Below, in pieces: positions 19,210-27,073 of a stretch of 64,000 nucleotides of DNA. The notes under the pieces are model-generated. The model did no database searches and was not told the DNA's origin. It worked only from the letters and a program-made list of their open reading frames with translations. Source of the DNA: Caenimonas aquaedulcis. GTDB taxonomy: Bacteria; Pseudomonadota; Gammaproteobacteria; Burkholderiales; Burkholderiaceae_C. A program made the translations under genes and the position numbers. Location of the stretch: contig NZ_JADWYS010000001.1 in NCBI RefSeq assembly GCF_015831345.1, forward strand, positions 1,808,118-1,872,117, read 5' to 3'. Within the stretch, counting starts at the first letter, position 1, and each line of letters begins with the position of its first letter.

Positions 19210-19491
19210 TCACCACCGCTTGGTCTTGATGTTGTGCACGTGCGCGTGCTGGCCGGCCTGGATGGGCGCGACGATGCGGCCCATGTCGATGCCGTACTTC
19301 ACGGCCGTGTCGCCCACGGCCAGGTCTTTCAAGGCGATCTTGTGGCCGATCGGGATGTCCTGCCGCGCGGTGAGCGACACCGTGCGGTCGTCGTCCATCA
19401 CCCAGCCGGTCAGCTCGGCGCCGGACTTCACGCCCTCCACCACGACGACGGCGACATTGTCGGCCGGGTCGTGCAAGACAAAATGGATCAC
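19210..19491 (-). CDS. UxaA-family dehydratase, SAF-domain (N-terminal) part
   Basis: 93 aa. SAF-fold domain with [22 protein letters not shown] and the C-terminal [11 protein letters not shown], matching the N-terminal domain of altronate dehydratase. The GTG start at 19491 is chosen because AAGGAG lies 7 bases upstream; an ATG at 19542 would extend through the promoter. First gene of the three-gene sugar-acid operon, 54 bp from the GntR-side palindrome. Confidence 0.87.
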   Translation of the reverse strand: MIHFVLHDPADNVAVVVVEGVKSGAELTGWVMDDDRTVSLTARQDIPIGHKIALKDLAVGDTAVKYGIDMGRIVAPIQAGQHAHVHNIKTKRW

Positions 19492-19545
19492 GGTGTTCTC
19501 CTTCGACGGCACGAGTTTTGACGCCGCGGCCGGTACTGTCAATCA

Positions 19546-19561
19546 AGTCATATAGATGACT
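19546..19561 (+). promoter_or_regulatory. Palindromic candidate operator for the GntR regulator
   Basis: AGTCAT-ATAG-ATGACT, perfect 6-bp arms with a 4-bp spacer, in the 95-bp gap between the divergent UxaA operon and gntR gene. Position and symmetry fit a GntR-type dimer site that would control both promoters. The exact regulator-site link is inferred. Confidence 0.55.
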
Positions 19562-19586
19562 CGACGGCCTCGACTACACTGGCCGG

Positions 19587-20375
19587 ATGAGCACGACGCC
19601 TCCTCCCCACGGCCTGCAGCCGCTTGCCGCGCTCGGCTCGGGGCCGCTGTACCGGGAAGCCAAGCGCGAGCTGCAGCGCCTCGTGGAAGGCGGCCGCTAT
19701 GGCCCGGGCGACACGCTCCCGAGCGAGCCGGTGATCGCGCGCGCGCTGGGCGTGAGCATCGGCACGCTGCGCAAGGCGGTGGACGAGCTCGTGCACGAGA
19801 ACGTGCTCGTGCGCCGGCAGGGCAAGGGCACGTTCGTCGCGCTGCACAACGACGCGCGGTTCATGTTCCAGTTCTTCCACGTCGAGCCGCGCGAGGAGTT
19901 TCCCGTCGCCGACGAATTGCGGGCGCGGGAATATCCGCAGGTCGAATGCGTGGGCTTCCTGCGCGCGCGGGCCGACGACACCGAGGCGTCCGCGCTGCGC
20001 ATCAAGCCCGGCGACGCGGTCGTGCGGATCGACAACCGGCTGTCGCTGTCGGGCCGCGCGGTCGTCCATGACCACATCGCGATCGCCGCGCAGACCTTCA
20101 AGGGACTCACGGAAAAGCGCTTCCTCGAGCGGCCGAGCACGATCTACACGCTCTACCAGACGGACTACGGCATCACGGTGCTGCGCGCGCGGGAGCGTGC
20201 GCGCGCCACCGCCGCGGGCCGCGAGACCTCGCGCATCCTGGGCGTCGCGATGGGCGCGCCGGTGCTCGAAGTGCATCGCGTCGCGCTGACGTTCGGCGAC
20301 AAACCCGTGGAATACCGTATCTCCACCGTCAACACGGCGAGCCACGACTACGTGAGCCTGCTCGCCAAGCGCTGA
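19587..20375 (+). CDS. GntR-family regulator with UTRA domain
   Basis: 262 aa. N-terminal winged helix (about residues 20-88: LYREAKRELQRLVEGGRYGPGDTLPSEPVIARALGVSIGT), followed by KAVDELVHENVLVRRQGKGTFVA, which is the classical GntR HTH. The C-terminal UTRA ligand domain (about 105-250) places it in the HutC subfamily, whose members usually sense sugars or acids. Divergent from the UxaA/Ldh operon, so it probably represses it and is relieved by the sugar acid or an intermediate (inference). Confidence 0.92.
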   Translation: MSTTPPPHGLQPLAALGSGPLYREAKRELQRLVEGGRYGPGDTLPSEPVIARALGVSIGTLRKAVDELVHENVLVRRQGKGTFVALHNDARFMFQFFHVEPREEFPVADELRAREYPQVECVGFLRARADDTEASALRIKPGDAVVRIDNRLSLSGRAVVHDHIAIAAQTFKGLTEKRFLERPSTIYTLYQTDYGITVLRARERARATAAGRETSRILGVAMGAPVLEVHRVALTFGDKPVEYRISTVNTASHDYVSLLAKR

Positions 20376-20390
20376 CCGGCACCGCGCCGC

Positions 20391-22577
20391 TCAGGGGAGT
20401 TGCCCGGCCGGCTTGCCGGTGGACGGTTCGGTGGACGGTTCGGTGGACGGTTCGGTGGACTTGTCCGCGGCGCGCGCCGGGCCGCCGAGCAGTCGGCTGA
20501 GGATGCCGGGCCGCTTGGGCTTGTCCTGCTCCTTGCCCTGCGCTGCCTTCGACAAGGCGGTGATGCGGGCGGCAGCATAGGGCGAGGCGGCATCGCGCAG
20601 CACCGGGCCGCAGTCCGCATCCTTGCCCGGTCCCGTCTCCACGGTGGCGGCCAGGCCCAGCAGCGGGTTGATCGCAGCCAGTGCCAGCACCAGCCCGCCG
20701 CGCATGGCGAGGGCGCCCTTCTCCGGGCCGATCCGGGGCTTGACGAAGTTGCCCGCCACCTTGAGCGGCGAACGCAGCGCGAGGATGCTCATGTCCTTCG
20801 GGTAGGGATGCAGCGTGAGGTCGATGGATTCGGCGGCGAGGCTGATCTGCCCGTCGCCGTAGATCACGGTGTCCGCGGTGTCCACGACGAACGCGCTGGC
20901 CTGCATCACGCCGTTCTTCACGTCGAATGCGGTCGCGGCGCAGCGCAGCTGCACGTTCTCGTCGCCCTTCAGGTAGAACTTGATGATCTCGCCGCCATCG
21001 ATGCCCGCGAGCTCGAGCAGCATGTTGCTGATCTCGCCGCCGCCCATCAGCATCGCGACCTTGCCGCCGGAGGTGCCGAGCATCTGCGCGACCGAATCGC
21101 CGCGCCCCTTGAGGTCGATCTCGCCGTGGATCTTGCCGAAGGCCGCCTTGGTGAACTTCAGGCCGCCGAAGAGCTTGTTCAGCTCCAGCTGCCGCGCGGT
21201 GAGATGCATCGTCGCAGCGGCAGGCGAACTGTTCCCGTCGATGCGCACCGCGCCGACAAAGCTGCCGCCCGCGGCGCCGATGTCCAGCGGGTCGAGCTGC
21301 AGCACGCCGTCCTTCATGTTCACATGCACGCTCATGCGCTCCAGCGGCAGGTGGCGCACGTTGGTGACCTTGATGGCCTGGTAGTGCACGTCCGCGTTCA
21401 TGCGCTTCAGGCGCGGCCCGTCGATACGTGCCGTGGGCAGGATCTTTCCGTTCGGGTCCCCCTTCGCGGCCGTCTTCACCGCGACGGGCGCCGCGCGCAC
21501 GCCCTTCACCTCCGGGAGCGCCGCGGCGCTGCGAGTAGTCTCGGGCAGGCCGACCAGCGGCGCGAGATCGTCGAAGTCCAGGGATTTCGACTTGATGTTG
21601 CCCGTGAGCAGCGGGACGGCGCCGCTGCGGTCGAAGGAGAGCTCGCCCGTGAGGTCCGAGTTGCCCAGCTTGCCGTTCAGGTTGGTCGCATGCCACACCG
21701 CCCCGTTTTTCGACACGTCGCCGCGCAGCACGTAACGCGGCGTGGAGGGCAGCACCACGCCGAAGAATTTGTACAGGTCGGCCAGGTCGTGGCCCTTGAT
21801 GTTGACCTCGATCTTCGCGCCGTCGAGCGTCGCGAGGCTGGACACCGCACCGGAGGCGCGCACGGTCGTCTGGCCCGCCACCGCGGAGATGTCGATGGGG
21901 AACGGATGCTCCAGCGGCGCACTGAGGTACAGCGCATTGCCCGTGCGCCCGCCGCCCGTGAAATGCTCTCTCTGCCAGGTGCCGGAAGACTTGAACGCCA
22001 GCGGCATGTCGCCCGCGGACGCATTGCCGTCGGGGCCGCGGATGGAGAACTGCGTCTGGATGTCGGCGCCGTGCCCGCTCGCGATGAAATGCACGCTGCC
22101 TTCGTCCACCACCAAGGCGCCGATCTCCGGCCGGTTCTTCGGATCGGCCGTGTCCTGCCCGAGCGCCCAGCTGCGGCGGCCGTCGGGCTCCAGCTGGAGG
22201 CCCAGCTGCGGATGGCGCAGTTCGATGCGCGGGATGACGATGCGACGGTGCAGCAGCGGCAGCAGGCTGAGCTCGATCTCCGCGCTGTCCGCGGTGACGA
22301 GCTGGGGGTCCTTCGCCCAGTCGGGGTTGGCGAACTGGAGCCCGTCCGCGAGGATGCGCGTGTTGCGCCCGAGCTTCACATCGAGCTTGCGCGTGATCTC
22401 GAAGTGCCGTCCCGTCTTTTCGCTCACATAGCGGTTGAGCGGCCCGCGCAGGACGTCCCAGGGGAAGAAGACCAGCACGAGTGCGAGCACTGCGACCAGC
22501 ACGAGAAATCCGAGCGCGATCTTCATCCACAGGGGATGCGCCGCGTGCGTCGGGGTCGATGGGGTGGCGTCATGCAT
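20391..22577 (-). CDS. AsmA family protein
   Basis: 728 aa. N-terminal membrane anchor (MKIALGFLVLVAVLALVLVFF) then ITRKLDVKLGRNTRILADGL, the AsmA/VPS13-like beta-groove start, and a long repetitive beta-rich periplasmic body. AsmA-type proteins help move phospholipids to the outer membrane or affect outer-membrane composition. The C-tail is Pro/Ser/Thr/Lys-rich with a (TEPS) tandem repeat coded by the 12-mer at 20418-20460. The ATG at 22577 gives a short hydrophilic tail before the anchor; upstream in-frame codons run into the regulatory gap. Monocistronic, divergent from the response regulator gene. Confidence 0.88.
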   Translation of the reverse strand: MHDATPSTPTHAAHPLWMKIALGFLVLVAVLALVLVFFPWDVLRGPLNRYVSEKTGRHFEITRKLDVKLGRNTRILADGLQFANPDWAKDPQLVTADSAEIELSLLPLLHRRIVIPRIELRHPQLGLQLEPDGRRSWALGQDTADPKNRPEIGALVVDEGSVHFIASGHGADIQTQFSIRGPDGNASAGDMPLAFKSSGTWQREHFTGGGRTGNALYLSAPLEHPFPIDISAVAGQTTVRASGAVSSLATLDGAKIEVNIKGHDLADLYKFFGVVLPSTPRYVLRGDVSKNGAVWHATNLNGKLGNSDLTGELSFDRSGAVPLLTGNIKSKSLDFDDLAPLVGLPETTRSAAALPEVKGVRAAPVAVKTAAKGDPNGKILPTARIDGPRLKRMNADVHYQAIKVTNVRHLPLERMSVHVNMKDGVLQLDPLDIGAAGGSFVGAVRIDGNSSPAAATMHLTARQLELNKLFGGLKFTKAAFGKIHGEIDLKGRGDSVAQMLGTSGGKVAMLMGGGEISNMLLELAGIDGGEIIKFYLKGDENVQLRCAATAFDVKNGVMQASAFVVDTADTVIYGDGQISLAAESIDLTLHPYPKDMSILALRSPLKVAGNFVKPRIGPEKGALAMRGGLVLALAAINPLLGLAATVETGPGKDADCGPVLRDAASPYAAARITALSKAAQGKEQDKPKRPGILSRLLGGPARAADKSTEPSTEPSTEPSTGKPAGQLP
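20418..20460 (+). repeat. 12-bp tandem repeat in the 3' end of asmA
   Basis: About 3.6 copies of GGTGGACGGTTC. On the coding strand it encodes (TEPS)n; on the other it reads RFGG. A similar 12-mer lies at 26664-26699. Confidence 0.85.
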
Positions 22578-22669
22578 GTCGATCGAGTCTCGGGTGCGCC
22601 CTGCGCCGGCGCGGTCATCCCCGGGCACCAGCTCGCGTCGGCGGGTGCCTACGGTTCCTCCTTGCCGGT

Positions 22670-22685
22670 GTAGGAAACTTCCTAC
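22670..22685 (+). promoter_or_regulatory. Inverted heptad (7-2-7) candidate regulator site
   Basis: GTAGGAA-AC-TTCCTAC, perfect 7-bp arms with 2-bp spacer, in the 227-bp gap between divergent asmA and the receiver gene. The geometry is that of NarL/BvgA-type regulator sites (BvgA heptads resemble TTTCCTA). The NarL-type regulator at 23255-23887 is an obvious candidate ligand. Link is inferred. Confidence 0.5.
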
Positions 22686-22804
22686 GTTCGGCTGGAGCCC
22701 CGGCTGGCAGAATGGGCGAGGCGGGCGACGACACACATGCAACACACATCCGTGCACAACCCCGGAGAGGCGCCCCAGCGCCTATCGCCGCCGAATCACT
22801 GACC

Positions 22805-23194
22805 GTGGAACTGCGCACCTACATCGTCGAAGACAACGCCACCATCCGCGAAAACCTCATCGGAACGCTGGAGGAGCTGGCCTCCATCGAGGCCCTTGGC
22901 TGGGCCGAGACCGAGCTCGAGGCCAACACCTGGCTCGCGGCCCACGTGGGCAAGTGGGACCTCGCCATCATCGACCTCTTCCTGAAGCAGGGCAGCGGCC
23001 TCGGCGTGCTGGAAGCATGCCGCGAGCGCGCCGCGGGACAGAAGGTGGTGGTGCTCAGCAACTACGCGACCGAGGACATGCGCAAGCGCTGCCTGCAGCT
23101 CGGTGCGGACGTGGTGTTCGACAAGTCCAATGAGATCGACGCGCTGGTCGACTATTGCGTGGCCCTGCACGAGGCCCCGAAGCCGGGCGCGTGA
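22805..23194 (+). CDS. Single-domain response regulator
   Basis: 129 aa, receiver domain only. Acidic pocket VEDN near residue 9-12, phospho-acceptor Asp in LAIIDLFLKQG, switch residue in VVVLSNYA and conserved Lys in VVFDKSNE are all readable. There is no output domain, so it should work by protein contact or phosphate transfer. Start at GTG 22805, which fits the family N-terminus ELRTYIVEDN; an upstream ATG would add ~30 atypical residues. Neighbours a NarL-type regulator (opposite strand) and histidine kinase. Confidence 0.85.
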   Translation: MELRTYIVEDNATIRENLIGTLEELASIEALGWAETELEANTWLAAHVGKWDLAIIDLFLKQGSGLGVLEACRERAAGQKVVVLSNYATEDMRKRCLQLGADVVFDKSNEIDALVDYCVALHEAPKPGA

Positions 23195-23212
23195 CGCCCG
23201 GCCGGATCACCC

Positions 23213-23265
23213 GATCAATCGATCAATCGATCAATCGATCAATCGATCAATCGATCAATCGATCA
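23213..23265 (+). repeat. Octamer satellite (GATCAATC)6.6
   Basis: Six complete copies and a partial copy of GATCAATC between the 3' ends of two convergent response-regulator genes. The last codons and stop (LID, TGA) of the NarL-type gene lie inside its first copies on the minus strand, so a copy-number change would not alter most of the protein but could alter its final residues and the 3' UTRs. Low GC and simple repeat. Confidence 0.92.
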
Positions 23266-23887
23266 GCTTGTTCTTCAACGCGTAATACGTGAGGTCGCTG
23301 TTCGATGCCAGGCTCATCTTCTCCATCAGCCGCGTGCGGTACGTGCTGACGGTCTTCACGCTCAGGGACAAGGCCTTGGCGATGTCGCCCGCGGTCTCGC
23401 CCTTGGCGAGTTTCAGGAACACCTGGAACTCGCGCTCGGAAAGCTGTTCGTGAGGCGCGCCGCCTTCCTTGCGGTTGAGCTGCTGCGCCAGCAGTTCGGC
23501 CACGGCGGGCGAGATATAGCGGCGGCCGAGCGCGATCGTGCGGATCGCGTTGACGATCTCCATCGGCTCGCATTCCTTGTTCAGGTAACCGCTCGCGCCC
23601 TGGCGGATCAGGTTCATCGCGTAGTGCTCTTCCGGATAGCCGGAGAGAATCAGGATGCCGACGTCCGGCGCCTTCGCGCGGATCATGCCCAGCGCATCGA
23701 TACCGCTCTGGCCGGGCATGGACAAGTCCATCACCAGCACATCCAGTTCGGTGGTGCGCACGAGGTCGATGGCTTCCCGGCCGCTCGCCGCTTCGCCCAC
23801 GACGCGCAGGTCCACCTGTTCGGAAAAGAATTGCTTCAATCCGGACCGGACGATGGCGTGGTCATCCACAATGCCGACTTTGATCAT
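23255..23887 (-). CDS. NarL/LuxR-family response regulator
   Basis: 210 aa. Receiver domain (residues ~1-120) with DDH at 8-10, phospho-Asp in DVLVMDLSMPGQSG, and switch Ser/Thr in GILILSGYP, Lys in GYLNKE. The C-terminal LuxR-type HTH is LSEREFQVFLKLAKGETAGDIAKAL then VKTVSTYRTRLMEKM. It should bind DNA as a dimer, probably at inverted heptads. The probable partner is the adjacent divergent histidine kinase (HisKA_3 type, which normally pairs with NarL regulators). The C-terminus ends in the octamer satellite. Confidence 0.94.
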   Translation of the reverse strand: MIKVGIVDDHAIVRSGLKQFFSEQVDLRVVGEAASGREAIDLVRTTELDVLVMDLSMPGQSGIDALGMIRAKAPDVGILILSGYPEEHYAMNLIRQGASGYLNKECEPMEIVNAIRTIALGRRYISPAVAELLAQQLNRKEGGAPHEQLSEREFQVFLKLAKGETAGDIAKALSLSVKTVSTYRTRLMEKMSLASNSDLTYYALKNKLID

Positions 23888-24011
23888 GTCTGTACTCTTT
23901 CGGGGTCCTGTTGTTGACCCATTGTGCCCAACTTTCGACTGAAATGGCCTACCCTTCAGCCTCGACTATGCCGGATTCTATGCACAACAGAGGCGATTTG
24001 GGGTGATATTC

Positions 24012-25361
24012 ATGCGTTCGTTCTCATTGCCCAAGATGGCGATCAGCCTGATGCTCGCGCTGCTCGCGGCCGTCATCCTGATCGGCATCAACGAAACCGG
24101 CTTCGTGCAGTCCAGCGAGGCGCTCGACGACATCGCCCAGGCCTCGCGCACGCGAGCCACCCTCAACCGCGTGCTGCAGCACGTGCTGGATGCAGAGACA
24201 GGCCAGCGGGGCTACCTGCTCACCGGCGATCCGCGCTACCTGGAGCCCTACGAATCCGCCGTGGCCGCCATCGGCACCCAGCTCGATGCCATGCGCGCAA
24301 CGTACGCGGCGCCCGGCGACGACTTCGCGACCTTCGGGCAGCTCAGCCGCAACGTGCAGCAGAAACTCGCCGAAATGGACCTGTCCGTGCGCATGCGAAA
24401 GCAGGGCAACGAGGACGCCTGGAAGTTCGTGCTGCTGACCGACGTCGGCAAGCAGCACATGGACGCGATCCGTACCGAGGCCACCAAGCTCATCGACAGC
24501 TCCACCCGCCGCATGGAAGTGGCGCAGTCGCAGGTGCGCAAGACGCTGATGCTGTCGCGCCTGGGCATCGCCGCCGTCACGCTCGCCGGCCTCCTCGCCT
24601 TCTACCTGTACCTGCGCCAGACCACGGCGCTGAAGGCCGCCGGCGAGCGGCAGCAGGAAATCCTGCAGCAGGAGCGCGACCTGCTCGAGCGCCAGGTGCG
24701 CGAGCGCACCGCGACGCTGGCGGAGCTCGCGACCCACCTGCAGAACGTGCGCGAGGAAGAGCGCGGCCACCTCGCGCGCGAGCTGCACGACGAGCTCGGC
24801 GCGCTGCTCACCGCGGCGAAACTGGATGTCGCGCGGCTGAAGTCCCGGCTCAACCAGCAATCGCCCGAAGTGGGCCAGCGCCTGCAGCACCTGACCGAAT
24901 CGCTCAACAGCGGCATCGCGCTCAAGCGCCGCATCATCGAGGACCTGCGGCCGTCCTCGCTTTCCAACCTCGGCCTCACGGCATCGCTCGAAATCCTGGC
25001 CCGCGAATTCTCCGAACGCTCCGGCATCGAGATCACCTCGGGGCTGGAGCCCGTGGAGCTGGACGAAGCCAAGCAGCTCACCGTCTACCGCCTCGTGCAG
25101 GAGTCGCTCACCAACGTCGGGAAGTACGCGGACGCGAAGCAGGTCGAGATCAGCGTGCGCAACTACGGCAACCATGTGGAAGTCGATATCCGCGACGACG
25201 GGAAGGGGTTCGACACGCAGGGAATCCGCAGCTCCACGCACGGGCTCGCCGGCATGAAGCACCGCGTGGAAGCCGCCGGCGGGCGCTTGACCGTGACTTC
25301 CGAAGCCGGCAAGGGCACGCGCATTTCGGCCGTGCTGCCCAAGAGCCTGCAGCCGGCCTGA
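24012..25361 (+). CDS. CHASE3-domain sensor histidine kinase (HisKA_3 type)
   Basis: 449 aa. Topology: N-terminal TM (about 10-30), periplasmic CHASE3 domain (about 38-180; VLDAETGQRGYLLTGDPRYL motif), second TM (about 183-205), a coiled-coil linker, then HisKA_3 with the phospho-His in HLARELHDELGALL and a HATPase (N box ESLTNVGKYADAK, G1 DDGKGFD). Start at ATG 24012 since GGGGTGAT lies just upstream; a GTG at 24003 is the alternative. The cognate is probably the divergent NarL-type regulator. Downstream are small membrane-stress proteins. Confidence 0.92.
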   Translation: MRSFSLPKMAISLMLALLAAVILIGINETGFVQSSEALDDIAQASRTRATLNRVLQHVLDAETGQRGYLLTGDPRYLEPYESAVAAIGTQLDAMRATYAAPGDDFATFGQLSRNVQQKLAEMDLSVRMRKQGNEDAWKFVLLTDVGKQHMDAIRTEATKLIDSSTRRMEVAQSQVRKTLMLSRLGIAAVTLAGLLAFYLYLRQTTALKAAGERQQEILQQERDLLERQVRERTATLAELATHLQNVREEERGHLARELHDELGALLTAAKLDVARLKSRLNQQSPEVGQRLQHLTESLNSGIALKRRIIEDLRPSSLSNLGLTASLEILAREFSERSGIEITSGLEPVELDEAKQLTVYRLVQESLTNVGKYADAKQVEISVRNYGNHVEVDIRDDGKGFDTQGIRSSTHGLAGMKHRVEAAGGRLTVTSEAGKGTRISAVLPKSLQPA

Positions 25362-25392
25362 CTAGCCGGACCGGCGCCGCGCCGCCGTTTCC

Positions 25393-25416
25393 AAAAACAG
25401 CCGACCGGCAGTCGGC
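25393..25416 (-). terminator. Minus-strand intrinsic terminator in the kinase-DUF1328 gap
   Basis: Minus strand: GCCGAC-TGCCG-GTCGGC hairpin followed by TG and five Ts. No annotated minus-strand gene lies upstream of it (25417 onward), so it would stop antisense transcription or end an unrecognised minus-strand RNA. On the plus strand the T-run is missing, so it does not serve the kinase gene. Confidence 0.5.
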
Positions 25417-25571
25417 CGTCTCCTACACAGTTGCATCCCGCGCACCGACACGCAGTCAGGTGCGCCTCCGATGAACTGCGCGGCCGTAGCGCCACTAACC
25501 TTGCCGCAGGCGTCGCGGACCTCCCGCACTCCACCCACCACACCCGGGCGCGTCCCGCATAGGAGTTCCAG

Positions 25572-25736
25572 ATGTTGCACTACGCCATTGTCTTCCTCGT
25601 GATCGCGCTCATCGCCGCCCTCTTCGGGTTCGGCGGCATCGCCGCGGGCGCCGTGTCGATCGCCAAGATCCTCTTTTTCGTCTTCATCATCATGGCCGTC
25701 GTGGCCTTCGTGGTGAGCCTGGGCCGCAGAGGCTGA
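25572..25736 (+). CDS. DUF1328 small membrane protein (YtjA-like)
   Basis: 54 aa, two membrane helices: [19 protein letters not shown] and [19 protein letters not shown], with the [12 protein letters not shown] loop between, matching the DUF1328/YtjA family. Such proteins are usually stress- or stationary-phase-induced and of unknown biochemical role. AGGAG sits 9 bases before the ATG. First gene of a stress-type cluster after the histidine kinase. Confidence 0.93.
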   Translation: MLHYAIVFLVIALIAALFGFGGIAAGAVSIAKILFFVFIIMAVVAFVVSLGRRG

Positions 25737-25752
25737 ACCAAAGGAAATCCTC

Positions 25753-26100
25753 ATGAACACCAACACCAACAACAGAAACCTTCGCGCCGCCGCATCCGGC
25801 TACGCCGACGACGCGCTCGATTCGGGCCGCCAGTTCGCGAGCCACGCGCTCGAGAGCGCGAGCGACAAGGCGCGCGACCTGCGCGACAGCATGAAGGGCT
25901 TCGCCAGCCGCGGCGCGAGCACGATGAGCGACGCGGCCGCCGCCGCGCAACGCCAGCTGGGCCACTACACGCAGTCGACGACGCGCTACGTGAGCGAGCA
26001 GCCGGTGAAGTCCGCGCTGATCGCCGCCGCCATCGGCGCCGGCGTCGCCGCGCTGCTGCTGGCCCTGCGCCGCAACGCCGACCGCCGCCGCGACTACTGA
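25753..26100 (+). CDS. DUF883 (YqjD/ElaB-like) protein
   Basis: 115 aa. A long amphipathic N-terminal region with many Ala, Ser and Arg (ALESASDKARDLRDSMKGF) and one C-terminal TM (KSALIAAAIGAGVAALLLAL) ending RRNADRRRDY. This is the C-tail-anchored YqjD/ElaB architecture; E. coli members bind ribosomes at the inner membrane in stationary phase. Precedes YqjE- and YqjK-like genes, as in E. coli yqjDEK. Confidence 0.9.
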   Translation: MNTNTNNRNLRAAASGYADDALDSGRQFASHALESASDKARDLRDSMKGFASRGASTMSDAAAAAQRQLGHYTQSTTRYVSEQPVKSALIAAAIGAGVAALLLALRRNADRRRDY

Positions 26101-26118
26101 CCTGCCGAGCCGACCCGA

Positions 26119-26499
26119 ATGGCCATGCTGCATCCCATCTTCTCGGTGCTGATCCACAAGCCCGAGCTGGTCATCGACCACCTGGCGGGCTATGCCGCGC
26201 TGGTGCAGGAAGAAGCGTCGTCGGTGGGCGGCCAGGTCGCCCGCCGGGCGGTGGCCTGGGCCGTCGCGGGTGTGGGACTCGTCGTGTTCCTGGTCCTCGC
26301 CGGCGTGGCCGCGATGCTCGGGGTGATGCTGGACGAGTTCCACTGGATCCTGCTCGTGGTGCCGGGCCTGCCGCTCGTGCTGGCAGTGCTGGCATGGAAC
26401 GTGGCGCGCAAGCCGCTGCCCGCGCAGGCCTTCGCCGAAGTGAAGGCGCAGCTCGATGCGGACGCCCAGACGCTGCGCACCCTCGGGGCGCAGGCATGA
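26119..26499 (+). CDS. YqjE-like phage-holin-family membrane protein
   Basis: 126 aa with two TM helices (AVAGVGLVVFLVLAGVAAMLG and ILLVVPGLPLVLAVLAW) and flanking charged ends, matching the Phage_holin_3_6/YqjE family. The name is historical and there is no phage here. The stop overlaps the next ATG (ATGA). Middle gene of a yqjDEK-like run, probably envelope-stress related. Confidence 0.9.
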   Translation: MAMLHPIFSVLIHKPELVIDHLAGYAALVQEEASSVGGQVARRAVAWAVAGVGLVVFLVLAGVAAMLGVMLDEFHWILLVVPGLPLVLAVLAWNVARKPLPAQAFAEVKAQLDADAQTLRTLGAQA

Positions 26500-26978
26500 C
26501 CGGCGCCGCCGACCGCCTCGCGCGCAGCCGCCTGGCCATCCTGCAGCAGCTGGAGCGGCGCGAAAAGCGCCGTGACGGCGACGACACGACACGCGCGCGC
26601 GCGGCGGGTGACGACACCGCGGGCGAGCAGGCGCGCGCGCCGGGCGAAGGCTGGTTCAGCCGCCGCTTCGGCGGACGCTTCGGCGGTCGCTTCGACGGAT
26701 TGAATCGTGCCGCGCAGACCTGGTGGAGACACCATCCCGCGCACATGGCACTGGAAGTGGCGACGCCCGTGCTGTCGTCCTATGCACGCAAGCATCCGGC
26801 GCAGTTCCTCGGCATCGCAGCCGCGGTCGGCGCGGTCGTCGTGGTTGCCAGGCCCTGGCGGCTGATGTCCGCGACCGGGCTGGTCGTGGCGCTGCTCAAG
26901 TCTTCGCAGCTCTCCAACATCGTGATGTCCGCCATGTCGGGTGCGGACTTCGGCAAGGACGAGCCGCCCTACGAATGA
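26496..26978 (+). CDS. YqjK-like protein
   Basis: 160 aa. The N-terminus (RLARSRLAILQQLERREKRR) and membrane C-terminal half (HPAQFLGIAAAVGAVVVVARPWRLM) fit YqjK, the third member of yqjDEK, extended by an insert rich in Arg/Gly and Asp. The insert contains RRFGGRFGGRFDGLN, coded by a 12-mer tandem repeat. Start chosen at the ATGA overlap with the YqjE-like gene. Family placement rests on position and the short TM pattern, so moderate. Confidence 0.75.
   Translation: MTGAADRLARSRLAILQQLERREKRRDGDDTTRARAAGDDTAGEQARAPGEGWFSRRFGGRFGGRFDGLNRAAQTWWRHHPAHMALEVATPVLSSYARKHPAQFLGIAAAVGAVVVVARPWRLMSATGLVVALLKSSQLSNIVMSAMSGADFGKDEPPYE
26664..26699 (+). repeat. 12-bp tandem repeat in the YqjK-like gene
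   Basis: Three copies of a unit CGCTTCGGCGGA with small variations. It encodes RFGG repeats. Ten of twelve bases match the asmA 3' repeat in the same plus-strand orientation. Confidence 0.8.
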
Positions 26979-27073
26979 ATGAACGCAACCCGGGCCGCGT
27001 GGTGCGACGGCCGGGGAAGCATTTTGGCAAGCAAGCGCACTGGGATTTACCCAATCAACTGAAGGAGAAAGTC

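Noticed and set aside
23213..23265. Octamer repeat as a CRISPR or origin iteron
   Set aside because: Units are directly abutting without spacers and too short for CRISPR; no DnaA boxes or replication gene nearby.
26119..26499. Prophage holin
   Set aside because: The Pfam name includes holin, but neighbours are YqjD and YqjK-like genes and there is no phage gene.
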